From Pseudonocardia sp. EC080619-01 (GTDB taxonomy: Bacteria > Actinomycetota > Actinomycetes > Mycobacteriales > Pseudonocardiaceae), in assembly GCF_001420995.1 (NCBI RefSeq), contig NZ_CP012184.1, forward strand, positions 3,022,501-3,086,500: a stretch of 64,000 nucleotides of DNA, in the 5' to 3' direction. A model generated the notes under the pieces. That model saw only the letters and a list, made by a program, of their open reading frames with translations, did no database searches and was not told where the DNA came from. How positions within the stretch are numbered: position 1 is the first letter of the stretch; each line of letters opens with the position of its first letter. Made by a program: the position numbers and the translations under genes. Shown here one piece after another: positions 7,748-16,864 of the stretch.

Positions 7748-8713
7748 TCAGCGCTCGTGGCGGGGGGCCATCGGCGGACGCCCGGTGCTGTGCCGGTACG
7801 GCGGCTCGCCCGTCCCGTTCCGCGGCGGCTGCGCCCCGGGACCGGGCTGCACCCCCGGCTGCGGCGCGCGGTGGGCCTGCGGGGCCGCGTCCGGCCGCGG
7901 TGCGGGGTGCGAACGGGGCGCGCCGTCCTGCGCCGCCGGGCCGGGCCGTCCGACGGCCGGCATCTGCACGGTGGCCGGGTCGTCGTCGGCCGCCCGGCCG
8001 GTGACGGTCGCGGCGGCGGCACCCGCTGCGGTGGCGCCGACGGCGGCCGCCCCGCCCGCGTCGGCACCGCGCTTCGACCGGGCCCGGAGCACCTCGAACA
8101 CGATCGGCAGCACCGACACGAGCACGATGGCGATCAGGATCAGGTCGATGTGCTCGCGGACGAAGGCGAACTGGCCCAGGAAGTACCCCAGCACCGTGAC
8201 GCCGGCCGCCCACGCGACGCCGCCGATCAGCGAGTACGTCAGGTACCGCCGCGGGTCCATCCGGGCCACGCCGGCGCTGACCGTGATGAAGGTGCGCACG
8301 ATCGGCACGAACCGGGCCAGGACGATGGCGCGGTTGCCGTAGCGCTCGAAGAACTCGTGGGTCTTGTCCACGTGCTTCGGGTTGAACAGTTTCGACCGTG
8401 GCTTGTCGAAGATCGCCGGTCCGGCGCGGTAGCCGATGCCGTAGCCGACCGCGTTCCCGGCGAACGCGGACACCACCAGCACCAGGCACACCAGCCACAG
8501 GGGAACGCCGATCGCGCCCTGGGCGACGAACAGGCCCGCGGTGAACAGCAGCGAGTCACCGGGCAGGAAGAAACCCAGCAGCAGGCCGCACTCGGCGAAG
8601 ATGATCGCGGCCACCCCGACCAGGGCCCACGGGCCGAGGGACTCGATGATCACCGCCGGGTCGAGCCACGAGGGGCCGAGGGCGAGCGTCTGGGTCGCGG
8701 CGAGAACCGTCAC
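7748..8713 (-). CDS. DedA-family membrane protein with proline-rich tail
   Basis: 321 residues. Residues 1-205 form the DedA/SNARE-associated domain: hydrophobic segments, FLPGDSLL near 50, and the G-x-x-x-G-Y-x-x-G and FxRFVPIVRT signatures near 95-135. DedA proteins are flippases or transporters for undecaprenyl phosphate or phospholipids in some bacteria. The last ~115 residues are Ala/Pro/Arg-rich, low in complexity and probably a cytosolic disordered tail, which is unusual for the family. GTG 8713 lies 8 bases after a TACCGT box. M. tuberculosis has DedA (Rv0364) in the same position beside fba. Confidence 0.85.
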   Translation of the reverse strand: MTVLAATQTLALGPSWLDPAVIIESLGPWALVGVAAIIFAECGLLLGFFLPGDSLLFTAGLFVAQGAIGVPLWLVCLVLVVSAFAGNAVGYGIGYRAGPAIFDKPRSKLFNPKHVDKTHEFFERYGNRAIVLARFVPIVRTFITVSAGVARMDPRRYLTYSLIGGVAWAAGVTVLGYFLGQFAFVREHIDLILIAIVLVSVLPIVFEVLRARSKRGADAGGAAAVGATAAGAAAATVTGRAADDDPATVQMPAVGRPGPAAQDGAPRSHPAPRPDAAPQAHRAPQPGVQPGPGAQPPRNGTGEPPYRHSTGRPPMAPRHER

Positions 8714-8721
8714 GCGGAGAA

Positions 8722-8727
8722 ACGGTA
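8722..8727 (-). promoter_or_regulatory. Predicted -10 box, DedA gene
   Basis: TACCGT on the minus strand, 8 bases before GTG 8713. Confidence 0.4.
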
Positions 8728-8762
8728 CCGGCCGGGTGACGGGCCCGGCCGGGCGCCGTCGG

Positions 8763-8782
8763 CCCGGCCGTGCGCGGCCGGG
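8763..8782 (-). terminator. Hairpin terminator after the sigma factor operon
   Basis: 8-bp perfect stem (CCCGGCCG at 8763-8770 with CGGCCGGG at 8775-8782) and a 4-base loop, starting 10 bases after the minus-strand stop at 8793. No T-tract, as is common in this GC range. Confidence 0.5.
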
Positions 8783-8792
8783 GCCGGGACGG

Positions 8793-9146
8793 TCAGCCCA
8801 GTGCGGGCAGCGCGCCGGGCAGCAGCACCGAGACCAGGGCGATCCCGCCGCCGAGGAGCGCGCCGACGAGCAGCGTGATCAGCGCGGCCCACAGGATCTG
8901 CGGGACGGGCGACCCGGCCGGGGCCGCCGTCGCGCGGGGTGCGGCCGCGACGGGAGCGGGACGGTGGTGGACCTGCGGGGCCGGGCGCGGCGCCGGCGGC
9001 GGGACCCGGCCCGGGACGCGGGGCGGCGCGGGCGGCGGACCGCCGGGGCGCGGCGGCGGCATCGGACGCCCGCGCGCCTGCGCCTGCAGCGCCTCACCGA
9101 CCCGGCGGGCGGCGTCGTCGCGGTGCGGGTTCTGCGGGCCGGTCAT
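8793..9146 (-). CDS. Small Pro-rich single-pass membrane protein paired with the sigma factor
   Basis: 117 residues. Residues 1-28 are hydrophilic (DDAARRVGEALQAQARG), residues 29-85 Pro/Arg/Ala-rich, and residues 85-112 form one hydrophobic helix near the C-terminus. The ATG overlaps the sigma factor stop (ATGA), so the two are translationally coupled. This is where an anti-sigma factor normally sits, but there is no zinc-binding H-x3-C-x2-C motif. Whether it controls the sigma factor is inference. Confidence 0.75.
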   Translation of the reverse strand: MTGPQNPHRDDAARRVGEALQAQARGRPMPPPRPGGPPPAPPRVPGRVPPPAPRPAPQVHHRPAPVAAAPRATAAPAGSPVPQILWAALITLLVGALLGGGIALVSVLLPGALPALG

Positions 9147-9811
9147 CGTGGCTCCCCCGGACGGCGGCCGGTCGCCGCACCCGCCCGCTCCTCCATGATC
9201 CGGGCGACGGAGTCGAGCGCGCGGCTGGCGGTGGACTTCACCGTCCCGCGGCTCATCCCGGCCGCCTCGGAGATCTCGGACTCGGTCAGGCCGCCGTAGT
9301 AGCGCAGCACCAGGACCTCGCGCTGGCGCGGCGGCAGCGCCGACAGCGCGTCGACGACGGACTGGTGCTCGGCCGACAGCATCGCCAGCGACTCCGCGGA
9401 GCGCGCGTTGGCGGAGTGCGGCGGCACGTACTCCCGCGCCGTCCGGCGGCGGCGCAGGACCGACCGCGAGCCGTTCACGACGGCGGCGCGGAGGTAGGCG
9501 ACCGCGGCGGTCTCGTCGCGCAGGCCGGTCCAGTGCCGGTGCAGCCCGGTGAAGGCCTCCTGCACGACGTCCTCGGCGGTGGCCGGGATGTCGACCAGCA
9601 GCATCGCGAGCCGCATCAGCCGCAACCGGTGGTCGCGGTAGAGGTCGGCGAGGGTGAGCGGGTGCTCCGCCTGCGGGCCGGGTACGCCCGGCCCGTCCGG
9701 GACGGGATCGGCCGGGAAGGGACCGGGCCCCTCCGGCGCCGGTCGGCTGTCGATGGCGCGCAGCCGGCCCAGCGTCCGGTCTACGGCGTTCTCGGCCTGG
9801 TCCTCCTCCAC
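9143..9811 (-). CDS. RNA polymerase sigma factor, SigE-family ECF type
   Basis: 222 residues. Region 2 (LADLYRDHRLRLMRLAMLLV, then AEDVVQEAFTGLHRHW) spans about 55-105, and region 4 (ALPPRQREVLVLRYYGGLTE, ending GTVKSTASRALDSV) about 155-205. The Y-R-D-H-x2-R-L start and the weak region 2.3-2.4 are typical of the actinobacterial SigE subfamily (SigM/SigE-like in RefSeq naming). About 50 extra residues precede region 2. GTG 9811 was chosen because a TACGCT -10 box lies 7 bases upstream. The regulon is not visible; fba starts divergently 177 bases away. Confidence 0.88.
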   Translation of the reverse strand: MEEDQAENAVDRTLGRLRAIDSRPAPEGPGPFPADPVPDGPGVPGPQAEHPLTLADLYRDHRLRLMRLAMLLVDIPATAEDVVQEAFTGLHRHWTGLRDETAAVAYLRAAVVNGSRSVLRRRRTAREYVPPHSANARSAESLAMLSAEHQSVVDALSALPPRQREVLVLRYYGGLTESEISEAAGMSRGTVKSTASRALDSVARIMEERAGAATGRRPGEPR

Positions 9812-9818
9812 GTGCCCC

Positions 9819-9824
9819 AGCGTA
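9819..9824 (-). promoter_or_regulatory. Predicted -10 box, sigma factor gene
   Basis: TACGCT on the minus strand, 7 bases before GTG 9811. Confidence 0.4.
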
Positions 9825-9988
9825 GCGACCGCCTCCGACAGTCGTCGCGGCGTCGCCCGTTCCGCCGTCCGGCCGAGGTGACCAGACCCATCCGCACGAT
9901 GACTCCCGCCCCACAGCGGGTACGTGATACTCACCGGAGGAAAGAGCGCTGCGACGAGCAGCGACCGCCGAAGACGAGGAGGCCGGCC

Positions 9989-11017
9989 GTGCCGATCGCC
10001 ACGCCCGAGATCTACAACCAGATGCTGGACAACGCCAAGAGCGGCGAGTTCGCCTACCCGGCGATCAACGTGACCAGCACCGAGACCCTGAACGCGGCGC
10101 TGCGCGGGTTCGCCGAGGCGGGTTCGGACGGCATCGTCCAGATCTCGACCGGTGGCGCGGAGTTCCTCTCCGGCACCCGGGTCAAGGACATGGTCACCGG
10201 CTCCGTCGGCCTGGCCGAGTTCGCCCACGTCGTCGCGGACAAGTACCCGGTCAACATCGCGCTGCACACCGACCACTGCCCCAAGGACAAGCTCGACGGC
10301 TTCGTCCGGCCGCTGATCGCGGTGTCCCAGGAGCGGGTGGACCGCGGCCTGAACCCGCTGTTCCAGTCGCACATGTGGGACGGCTCGGCCACCGAGCTCG
10401 AGGAGAACCTCTCCATCGCGGCCGAGCTGCTCGACGAGGCGGTCAAGGCGAAGATCATCCTCGAGGTGGAGATCGGCGTCGTCGGCGGCGAGGAGGACGG
10501 CGTCGCCCACGACATCAACGAGAAGCTCTACACCGCGCCCGGCGACTACGAGCGCACCGTCGAGGTGCTCGGCGGCGGCGAGAAGGGCCGGTACCTGCTC
10601 GCCGCGACCTTCGGCAACGTGCACGGCGTCTACAAGCCGGGCAACGTGAAGCTGCGCCCGGAGATCCTCAAGCAGGGCCAGGACGTGGCCGTGCAGAAGC
10701 TGGGGCTCGACGCCGGCAGCAAGCCCTTCGACCTGGTCTTCCACGGCGGCTCCGGCTCGCTGCTCGAGGAGATCCACGAGTCGCTGAGCTACGGCGTGGT
10801 GAAGATGAACGTCGACACCGACACCCAGTACGCCTTCACCCGGCCGATCGCGTCGCACATGTTCGAGAACTACGACGGCGTCCTGAAGATCGACGGCGAG
10901 GTCGGCAACAAGAAGGTCTACGACCCCCGCTCGTACCTCAAGAAGGCCGAGGTCGCGATGGGCGACCGCGTCATCGAGGCGTGCGAGTCGCTGAAGTCCG
11001 CCGGCAAGGCGCTCTGA
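9989..11017 (+). CDS. fba: Class II fructose-bisphosphate aldolase
   Basis: 342 residues, the normal length. Cleaves fructose 1,6-bisphosphate into dihydroxyacetone phosphate and glyceraldehyde 3-phosphate. Zinc-site residues are visible in LHTDHCPK (near 92-99), LEVEIGVVGGEEDGV (near 155-170), GNVHGVY (near 212) and VFHGGSGS (near 252). GTG 9989 is preceded by GACGAGGAGG, a strong SD. The frame is open for another kilobase upstream but only as an antisense shadow of the sigma factor. Followed by a strong hairpin terminator. In M. tuberculosis fba (Rv0363c) also lies next to a DUF3151 gene. Confidence 0.96.
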   Translation: MPIATPEIYNQMLDNAKSGEFAYPAINVTSTETLNAALRGFAEAGSDGIVQISTGGAEFLSGTRVKDMVTGSVGLAEFAHVVADKYPVNIALHTDHCPKDKLDGFVRPLIAVSQERVDRGLNPLFQSHMWDGSATELEENLSIAAELLDEAVKAKIILEVEIGVVGGEEDGVAHDINEKLYTAPGDYERTVEVLGGGEKGRYLLAATFGNVHGVYKPGNVKLRPEILKQGQDVAVQKLGLDAGSKPFDLVFHGGSGSLLEEIHESLSYGVVKMNVDTDTQYAFTRPIASHMFENYDGVLKIDGEVGNKKVYDPRSYLKKAEVAMGDRVIEACESLKSAGKAL

Positions 11018-11043
11018 GCGGTCCCCCGGGAGCACGTCGGGCA

Positions 11044-11090
11044 CGTGCGTGGTCGCCCGGGCCGGGCCGGGCCCGGCCCGACCACGCACG
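11044..11090 (+). terminator. Strong hairpin terminator after fba
   Basis: Outer stem of 12 bp (11044-11055 with 11079-11090, CGTGCGTGGTCG and its complement) enclosing a further GGGCC/GGCCC-rich stem. No T-tract. Confidence 0.6.
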
Positions 11091-11102
11091 CGCCCGAGGG
11101 GC

Positions 11103-11108
11103 CAGGAT
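11103..11108 (+). promoter_or_regulatory. Predicted -10 box, DUF3151 gene
   Basis: CAGGAT, 6 bases before ATG 11115; weaker match than the TANNNT boxes elsewhere but the same spacing. Confidence 0.35.
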
Positions 11109-11114
11109 GGGCGC

Positions 11115-11528
11115 ATGAGTCTGCACGGCAACCTGCTCGAACCCGACGACACCCGCCTGCCGGTGGACCCGGCCGCGGCGGAGCTGGCCGCCGGGAGGGA
11201 CCCGGCCGAGCTGGCGGCGGGCAACCCGTCGTCGTCGATCGCCTGGGCGGTCCTGGCCGAGCGTGCGCTGGAGTCCGGTGAGACGGTCGCCGCGTACGCC
11301 TACGCCCGTACCGGCTACCACCGCGGTCTCGACCAGCTCCGTCGCAACGGCTGGAAGGGCTTCGGCCCGGTGCCGTGGTCGCACGAGCCGAACCGCGGCT
11401 TCCTGCGCTCCTGCGGTGCCCTGCTCCGGGCCGCCGACGGCGTCGGCGAGGCCCCCGAGGTCGAGCGCCTGCGCACCCTGATCGCGGACTCGGACCCGGA
11501 GGCGATCACCGCTCTGGGCCTCGGCTGA
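11115..11528 (+). CDS. DUF3151 domain protein
   Basis: 137 residues, matching in length and content the DUF3151 family of actinobacteria (M. tuberculosis Rv0360c): a Pro-Asp N-terminus, a tetratricopeptide-like helical segment (AWAVLAERALESGETVAAYA) and the highly typical stretch RTGYHRGLDQLRRNGWKGFG followed by VPWSHEPNRGFLR. Function is unknown; soluble, no catalytic motif apparent. Conserved linkage to fba and purA suggests a housekeeping role. It runs into the FUSC-like gene after 4 bases. Confidence 0.88.
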   Translation: MSLHGNLLEPDDTRLPVDPAAAELAAGRDPAELAAGNPSSSIAWAVLAERALESGETVAAYAYARTGYHRGLDQLRRNGWKGFGPVPWSHEPNRGFLRSCGALLRAADGVGEAPEVERLRTLIADSDPEAITALGLG

Positions 11529-11532
11529 GCCG

Positions 11533-12705
11533 GTGCCGTCCGTGACGCCGGCCGGCTGGCGGCGGGCCGGGGACCGTGTCCGGGCCCGCCTCCGGCTCGG
11601 CGTCCGGCGGGTGCGGGCGTCGTGGCTGCCGATCCTGCAGTGCGCGTTCGCGGCGGGCCTCGCGCTGTGGGTGGCCGGCGACCTGGTCGGGCACACCCGC
11701 CCGTTCTTCGCCCCGATCGCCGCGGTGATCAGCCTGGGCCTCTCGCTGAACTCGCGGCTGCGCCGGGCCGCCGAGCTCGTCGTCGGCGTCAGCCTCGGCG
11801 TGCTGGTCGGCGACCTGCTGATCGCGCAGATCGGCAGCGGCGTCTGGCAGCTGATCCTCGTGGTCGCGCTGGCCATCACGCTCGCGACGTTCTTCGACGG
11901 CGGCAACCTGATCGTCGCCCAGGCGGGCGCGTCCGCCGTGCTGGTCACGACGCTCCTGCCCCCCGGTGAGACCGGCGGGATCGACCGCTGCGTGGACGCG
12001 CTGATCGGCGGCGTGGCCGGGATCCTGGTCGCGGCGGCGATCCCGGTGCACCCGGTCCGGATCGTGCGCCGGGAGGCCCGCCGGGTGCTCGACGACCTGG
12101 TCACCGTCCTCACCGAGGTCGCCTCGGCACTGCGCGACGACGACCGGGAGAGCGCCTCGCGGGCGCTCCGCCGGGCCCGTGACACCCAGGCCGTGATCGA
12201 CGGGCTCCGCACCGCGGTCGGGTCCGCCGGCGAGGTCGCCGCGGTGTCCCCGCTGCACCGGCCCCGGCGGCGGATGCTGCGTCGCTACCGCGAGCTCGCC
12301 GAGCGCGCCGACTACGCGCACCGCAACGCACGGGTGCTGGCCCGGCGGGCCCTCACCGCGATCGAGGACGGCGAGCGGATCCCGCCGGAGCTGGCCGACG
12401 CGATCGCCGATCTCGCGACCGCGGTCGGTGCGCTGATCCGCGAGCTCGGGCAGGACGGCGACCGCGAGCGCGCCCGCGGACCGCTGCTGGAGGCGGTGCA
12501 GGGCGCGCCGGTACTCGCGGAACCGCCCGTCGCCCCGGCCCCCGCCCCGGACGGCGGCCACCCGGCCGGACCGGCCGTGTCGGTCCCGGTGCTGGTCGCC
12601 CAGACCCGCTCGATCGCCGTCGACCTGCTGCAGGCCACCGGCCTGTCCCGCACCGAGGCGATGCACGCGCTGCGTGACCGGCTCCCCGCCCCGGACCTGG
12701 GCTGA
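11533..12705 (+). CDS. FUSC/aromatic-acid-exporter-like membrane protein
   Basis: 390 residues. Residues 30-175 hold about six closely spaced hydrophobic helices with the FUSC-type start (ILQCAFAAGLALWVAGDLVG, then FFAPIAAVISLG). The rest (180-390) is a soluble helical domain with coiled-coil character and a Pro/Ala-rich linker near 325-350. Proteins of this type (FUSC, ArAE, DUF939-like) export aromatic acids or other small organic acids; the substrate here is unknown. It probably shares a transcript with DUF3151, from which it is separated by 4 bases. GTG 11533 is used; a second GTG at 11542 is possible. Confidence 0.78.
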   Translation: MPSVTPAGWRRAGDRVRARLRLGVRRVRASWLPILQCAFAAGLALWVAGDLVGHTRPFFAPIAAVISLGLSLNSRLRRAAELVVGVSLGVLVGDLLIAQIGSGVWQLILVVALAITLATFFDGGNLIVAQAGASAVLVTTLLPPGETGGIDRCVDALIGGVAGILVAAAIPVHPVRIVRREARRVLDDLVTVLTEVASALRDDDRESASRALRRARDTQAVIDGLRTAVGSAGEVAAVSPLHRPRRRMLRRYRELAERADYAHRNARVLARRALTAIEDGERIPPELADAIADLATAVGALIRELGQDGDRERARGPLLEAVQGAPVLAEPPVAPAPAPDGGHPAGPAVSVPVLVAQTRSIAVDLLQATGLSRTEAMHALRDRLPAPDLG

Positions 12706-12721
12706 TCGGGGGAGTGGGGTT

Positions 12722-12741
12722 CCGTGACCGTCCGGTCACGG
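12722..12741. repeat. Perfect inverted repeat upstream of the acyltransferase
   Basis: Arms CCGTGACCG (12722-12730) and CGGTCACGG (12733-12741) separated by TC. It lies 17 bases after the exporter stop and 95 bases before the acyltransferase start. It could be a terminator for the former or an operator for the latter; the short 2-base centre favours a dimeric repressor site. Confidence 0.6.
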
Positions 12742-12836
12742 AGCAGAATCGGGCGCTGTTCGGCGCCGGGACCGACCGCGTCCCCCTGCACGGTGTGGTG
12801 TGGCCGACGCCGTCGACCGCGAACGGGGTCCCACCA

Positions 12837-13517
12837 GTGCAGCTGTTCATCCGCTACGTCCTCGCTCCCCTCGTCCGGCTGATCTGGCGCCCCCGCGTGC
12901 AGGGCGCCGACCACATCCCCGCCACCGGCCCGGTGATCCTGGCCGCGAACCACCGGGCCGCGGTCGACACGGCCTTCATCCCGCTGGTCGCGTCGCGCCG
13001 GGTCGCGTTCCTCGGCAAGTCCGAGTACTTCACCGGCCGCGGTCTGCGCGGGCGGCTGATGGCCGCGTTCGTGCGCGCGCTCGGCTACATCCCGGTCGAC
13101 CGGGGCAACGCCCGCGCCGGGCTCGCCGCGCTCGACGCGGGCCGCAGGGTGCTGGAGACCGGTGGCGTGTTCGGGATCTACCCGGAGGGCACGCGCTCGC
13201 TCGACGGCAGGCTGCACCGCGGGCACACCGGGGTGGCGAGCCTGGCGCTGTCGACCGGTGCGGTCGTCGTGCCGGTCGGCCTGATCGGGACCGAGCGGGG
13301 GCAGCCGATCGGCCGGCTGTTCCCGCGGCTGGCCCGGGTGCAGATCCGGTTCGGCGCCCCGCTGGAGTTCAGCCGGTACGACGGCCTGGAGGGCGCGCCG
13401 GCGATCCGCCGCGCGGTCACCGACGAGATCATGGACGTGATCGCCGACCTGTCCGGCCAGACCTACGTCGACTCCTACCACCGGCGCCCGGACGAGCAGC
13501 TGCCCGCGGCCGCCTGA
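12837..13517 (+). CDS. 1-acyl-sn-glycerol-3-phosphate acyltransferase family protein
   Basis: 226 residues. PlsC-type motifs: NHRAAVD (H-x4-D, near 37-43), the F-L-G-K-S/E-Y-F segment, then YPEGTRSLDGRLHRGHTGVA (near 110-130). It transfers an acyl chain from acyl-CoA or acyl-ACP to lysophosphatidate or a similar acceptor at the membrane. A hydrophobic N-terminal stretch (FIRYVLAPLVRLIW) anchors it. The frame is open from 12714, but that part crosses an inverted repeat and lacks family similarity, so GTG 12837 (VQLFIRY) was chosen. Confidence 0.88.
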   Translation: MQLFIRYVLAPLVRLIWRPRVQGADHIPATGPVILAANHRAAVDTAFIPLVASRRVAFLGKSEYFTGRGLRGRLMAAFVRALGYIPVDRGNARAGLAALDAGRRVLETGGVFGIYPEGTRSLDGRLHRGHTGVASLALSTGAVVVPVGLIGTERGQPIGRLFPRLARVQIRFGAPLEFSRYDGLEGAPAIRRAVTDEIMDVIADLSGQTYVDSYHRRPDEQLPAAA

Positions 13518-13527
13518 GGAGGCCCGA

Positions 13528-14235
13528 TCAGCCCGGCAGGACCGGGTTCCAGGGCTCGGTGTGCCGGTACCAGGCCCAGCGCCGGATCTCGCGGGGATGC
13601 GGCTCGCCGTCGCGGACCGGGGTGGCGCCGGTCGTCCCGATCTGGATCGCCCGCCCCTGCGCGGCGGTGACGCCGCGCCCGCCACGGATCCGCACACCGT
13701 CCGGTCCCGCGTCGACGACGAGCCGCGGGACCCGGCCGCGGAACACCCGGGTCGCGTCGCAGTACGCCTCGCCGTACAGGTCGGGGATCTCGCCACGGCC
13801 GACGAGGACGCCGCCGTTGTCGTCGCGCACCAGCGGCTCCGGCCGCGCGGCGCCGGTCCGTGCGAGCCGGGCCGCCGCCGCGGGGGACACCGGCACCCCC
13901 CAGTTCGCGGCCGCGGCCGAACGGCGGTCGACCGGCAGGTACGCGACCTCGGTGGCCAGCGCCGAGCGCCGCAGCAGACGCAGGACGACGGCGGCCAGGT
14001 CGGCGTCGTCGCCGTGCACGATCAGCCGGGCTCCGGGGTGCTCGGCCAGCAGCGGGTCGACGACGTCCTTGCCGGGACGCGGCGGAACGGTGACCGACCG
14101 CACCTCAGGATCGGACTCCAGGGACGCCGGTGGGCGTTCCCGCCGGGCACCGGGCCGGATACCGTGGAACGGAAGACGGTGTCGCCGCTGCGGCACACAG
14201 GCGAGCAGCACCGCTTCGGGATCGGTCGAATCCAC
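13528..14235 (-). CDS. Conserved actinobacterial protein of unknown function
   Basis: 235 residues, soluble. I do not recognise a named domain. Visible features: an Arg/Pro-rich segment at 15-40, a Rossmann-like beta-alpha stretch (ARLIVHGDDADLAAVVLRLL) near 68-87 that faintly recalls the N-terminal part of diacylglycerol-kinase-like folds but lacks their GGDGT loop, and a Trp-rich end (RRWAWYRHTEPWNPVLPG). Position beside divergent purA matches M. tuberculosis Rv0358 next to Rv0357c, so an orthologue is likely. GTG 14235 is the first start after the purA promoter region; the open frame upstream is antisense to purA. Confidence 0.7.
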   Translation of the reverse strand: MDSTDPEAVLLACVPQRRHRLPFHGIRPGARRERPPASLESDPEVRSVTVPPRPGKDVVDPLLAEHPGARLIVHGDDADLAAVVLRLLRRSALATEVAYLPVDRRSAAAANWGVPVSPAAAARLARTGAARPEPLVRDDNGGVLVGRGEIPDLYGEAYCDATRVFRGRVPRLVVDAGPDGVRIRGGRGVTAAQGRAIQIGTTGATPVRDGEPHPREIRRWAWYRHTEPWNPVLPG

Positions 14236-14243
14236 TGATCGAG

Positions 14244-14289
14244 TACCCTCCCCGCCGCGGAATCCGGTAACCACGCCCGGATCCGCGGC
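14244..14289 (+). promoter_or_regulatory. purA promoter and leader hairpin
   Basis: TACCCT at 14244-14249 is a -10 candidate. The transcribed leader would contain an imperfect hairpin (GCCGCGGAATCCGG at 14254-14267 with CCGGATCCGCGGC at 14277-14289, one bulged A). An SD-like GGAG lies 9 bases before ATG 14323. A regulatory role is not shown. Confidence 0.35.
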
Positions 14290-14307
14290 CGTGACGAGCG
14301 TGTGTGA

Positions 14308-15597
<1,290 letters not shown>

Positions 15598-15607
15598 CCG
15601 GCGCGGG

Positions 15608-16804
15608 TCAGGTGTCGGCGCGGACGGCCGGTTCGTCGCGCACCGGGGTCACCGCGACCGCGGCCAGCGGTGCCAGCGCTGCGACCGCGAAGCCGACGCC
15701 GTAGCCGGCGACGCCGACCAGGGCGCCGAGCGCGACCGGGACCACCGACCCGAGGGCGTTCTGCCCGGTGTTCTGGATCCCGAGCGCCCGCCCCGACCAG
15801 GCGCGGCCGGCGAGCTCGGCGGTGCTGGTGTAGGCCAATCCGTTGTCGGCGACGGTGACGACGGCACCGACCGCCAGCATCGCCACCGCCAGCCAGGCGG
15901 CGACGGTGTCGCCGAGGGCGAACAGCAGGAGGACGACGACGGCGGCGACCGCGATCTGGCGCATCGGCCGCATCCGTGACCCGACCCGGTCCGACCACCA
16001 GCCGGACCCGATCCGGCCGAGTGCGCCTGCGACCTGGCCCGCCGCGACGAACGCCCCGGCCGCCGCCGCACCCCAGCCCTGCTCGCGCACCAGGTACTCG
16101 GTGCCGAACGAGGCCACCGCGAACTGCGGGACGACGAGCAGGGCGGACGCGCTGTGCACCCGCCACAGCAGCGGCGTCCGGTACGGCGAACCCTCCGGCG
16201 CCGCCCCGGCTGGCCGGGGGACCCGGGGCGGGTCCGGGGCCAGCAGCAGCACCAGGACGGCGGAGAGCAGGCACAGCACGGCGGGCAGCAGCAGCGCGGG
16301 CCACGGGCCGACCGCCGCCCCCAGCGACGGCAGCGTGAGCCCGGCCAGCGCGACACCGAGCGGCTGGGCCGTCTGCCGGATGCCCATCGCCGTGCCGCGC
16401 TCGTGCGCGCCGAACCAGCCCATGACCATCCGGCCGCTGGCCGCGAACACCGACGCCGCGCCGGCGCCGCCGAGCAGCAGGAACGCGAGCGTGCCCGGTC
16501 CCGGCAGCAGGGCCGCGCCCGTCACCCCGGCCGCGCACACGGTCAGCCCGGCGGCGATCACCCGGCGCTCGCCGGTGCGGTCGGCCAGCGCGCCCCAGGC
16601 GATCAGGGTCAGCAGCAGCCCGGCGGTCGGGGCGCCGACGTAGGTGCCGACCCGCGCGAGCGAGAGACCACCGGCGTCGCGCAGCAACGGGACCAGGAAC
16701 GGCACCCCGTAGACGAACGAGCAGGCCGCCGTCTGGGCGAGCACGCCGGTGCCGAGGACCACCCATCGACGGGCGCTGCGGGTGACGTCGGTCGTGGTGG
16801 GCAC
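15608..16804 (-). CDS. Major facilitator superfamily transporter
   Basis: 398 residues with twelve hydrophobic helices in two six-helix halves. The loop between helices 2 and 3 has the MFS A-motif (G-A-L-A-D-R-T-G-E-R-R). About 20 residues of Pro/Gly-rich linker separate the halves. It resembles the CynX/NarK-like or OFA-type anion exporters, but the substrate cannot be assigned. It is a single gene with a TAGCGT box 6 bases before GTG 16804, and its stop faces that of purA with 10 bases between. Confidence 0.85.
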   Translation of the reverse strand: MPTTTDVTRSARRWVVLGTGVLAQTAACSFVYGVPFLVPLLRDAGGLSLARVGTYVGAPTAGLLLTLIAWGALADRTGERRVIAAGLTVCAAGVTGAALLPGPGTLAFLLLGGAGAASVFAASGRMVMGWFGAHERGTAMGIRQTAQPLGVALAGLTLPSLGAAVGPWPALLLPAVLCLLSAVLVLLLAPDPPRVPRPAGAAPEGSPYRTPLLWRVHSASALLVVPQFAVASFGTEYLVREQGWGAAAAGAFVAAGQVAGALGRIGSGWWSDRVGSRMRPMRQIAVAAVVVLLLFALGDTVAAWLAVAMLAVGAVVTVADNGLAYTSTAELAGRAWSGRALGIQNTGQNALGSVVPVALGALVGVAGYGVGFAVAALAPLAAVAVTPVRDEPAVRADT

Positions 16805-16810
16805 CCGCCC

Positions 16811-16816
16811 ACGCTA
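16811..16816 (-). promoter_or_regulatory. Predicted -10 box, MFS gene
   Basis: TAGCGT on the minus strand, 6 bases before GTG 16804. Confidence 0.45.
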
Positions 16817-16864
16817 GGCCGACGTCTCACCAGATGACGATTCCGTCCCACCGGGTGGGACGCG

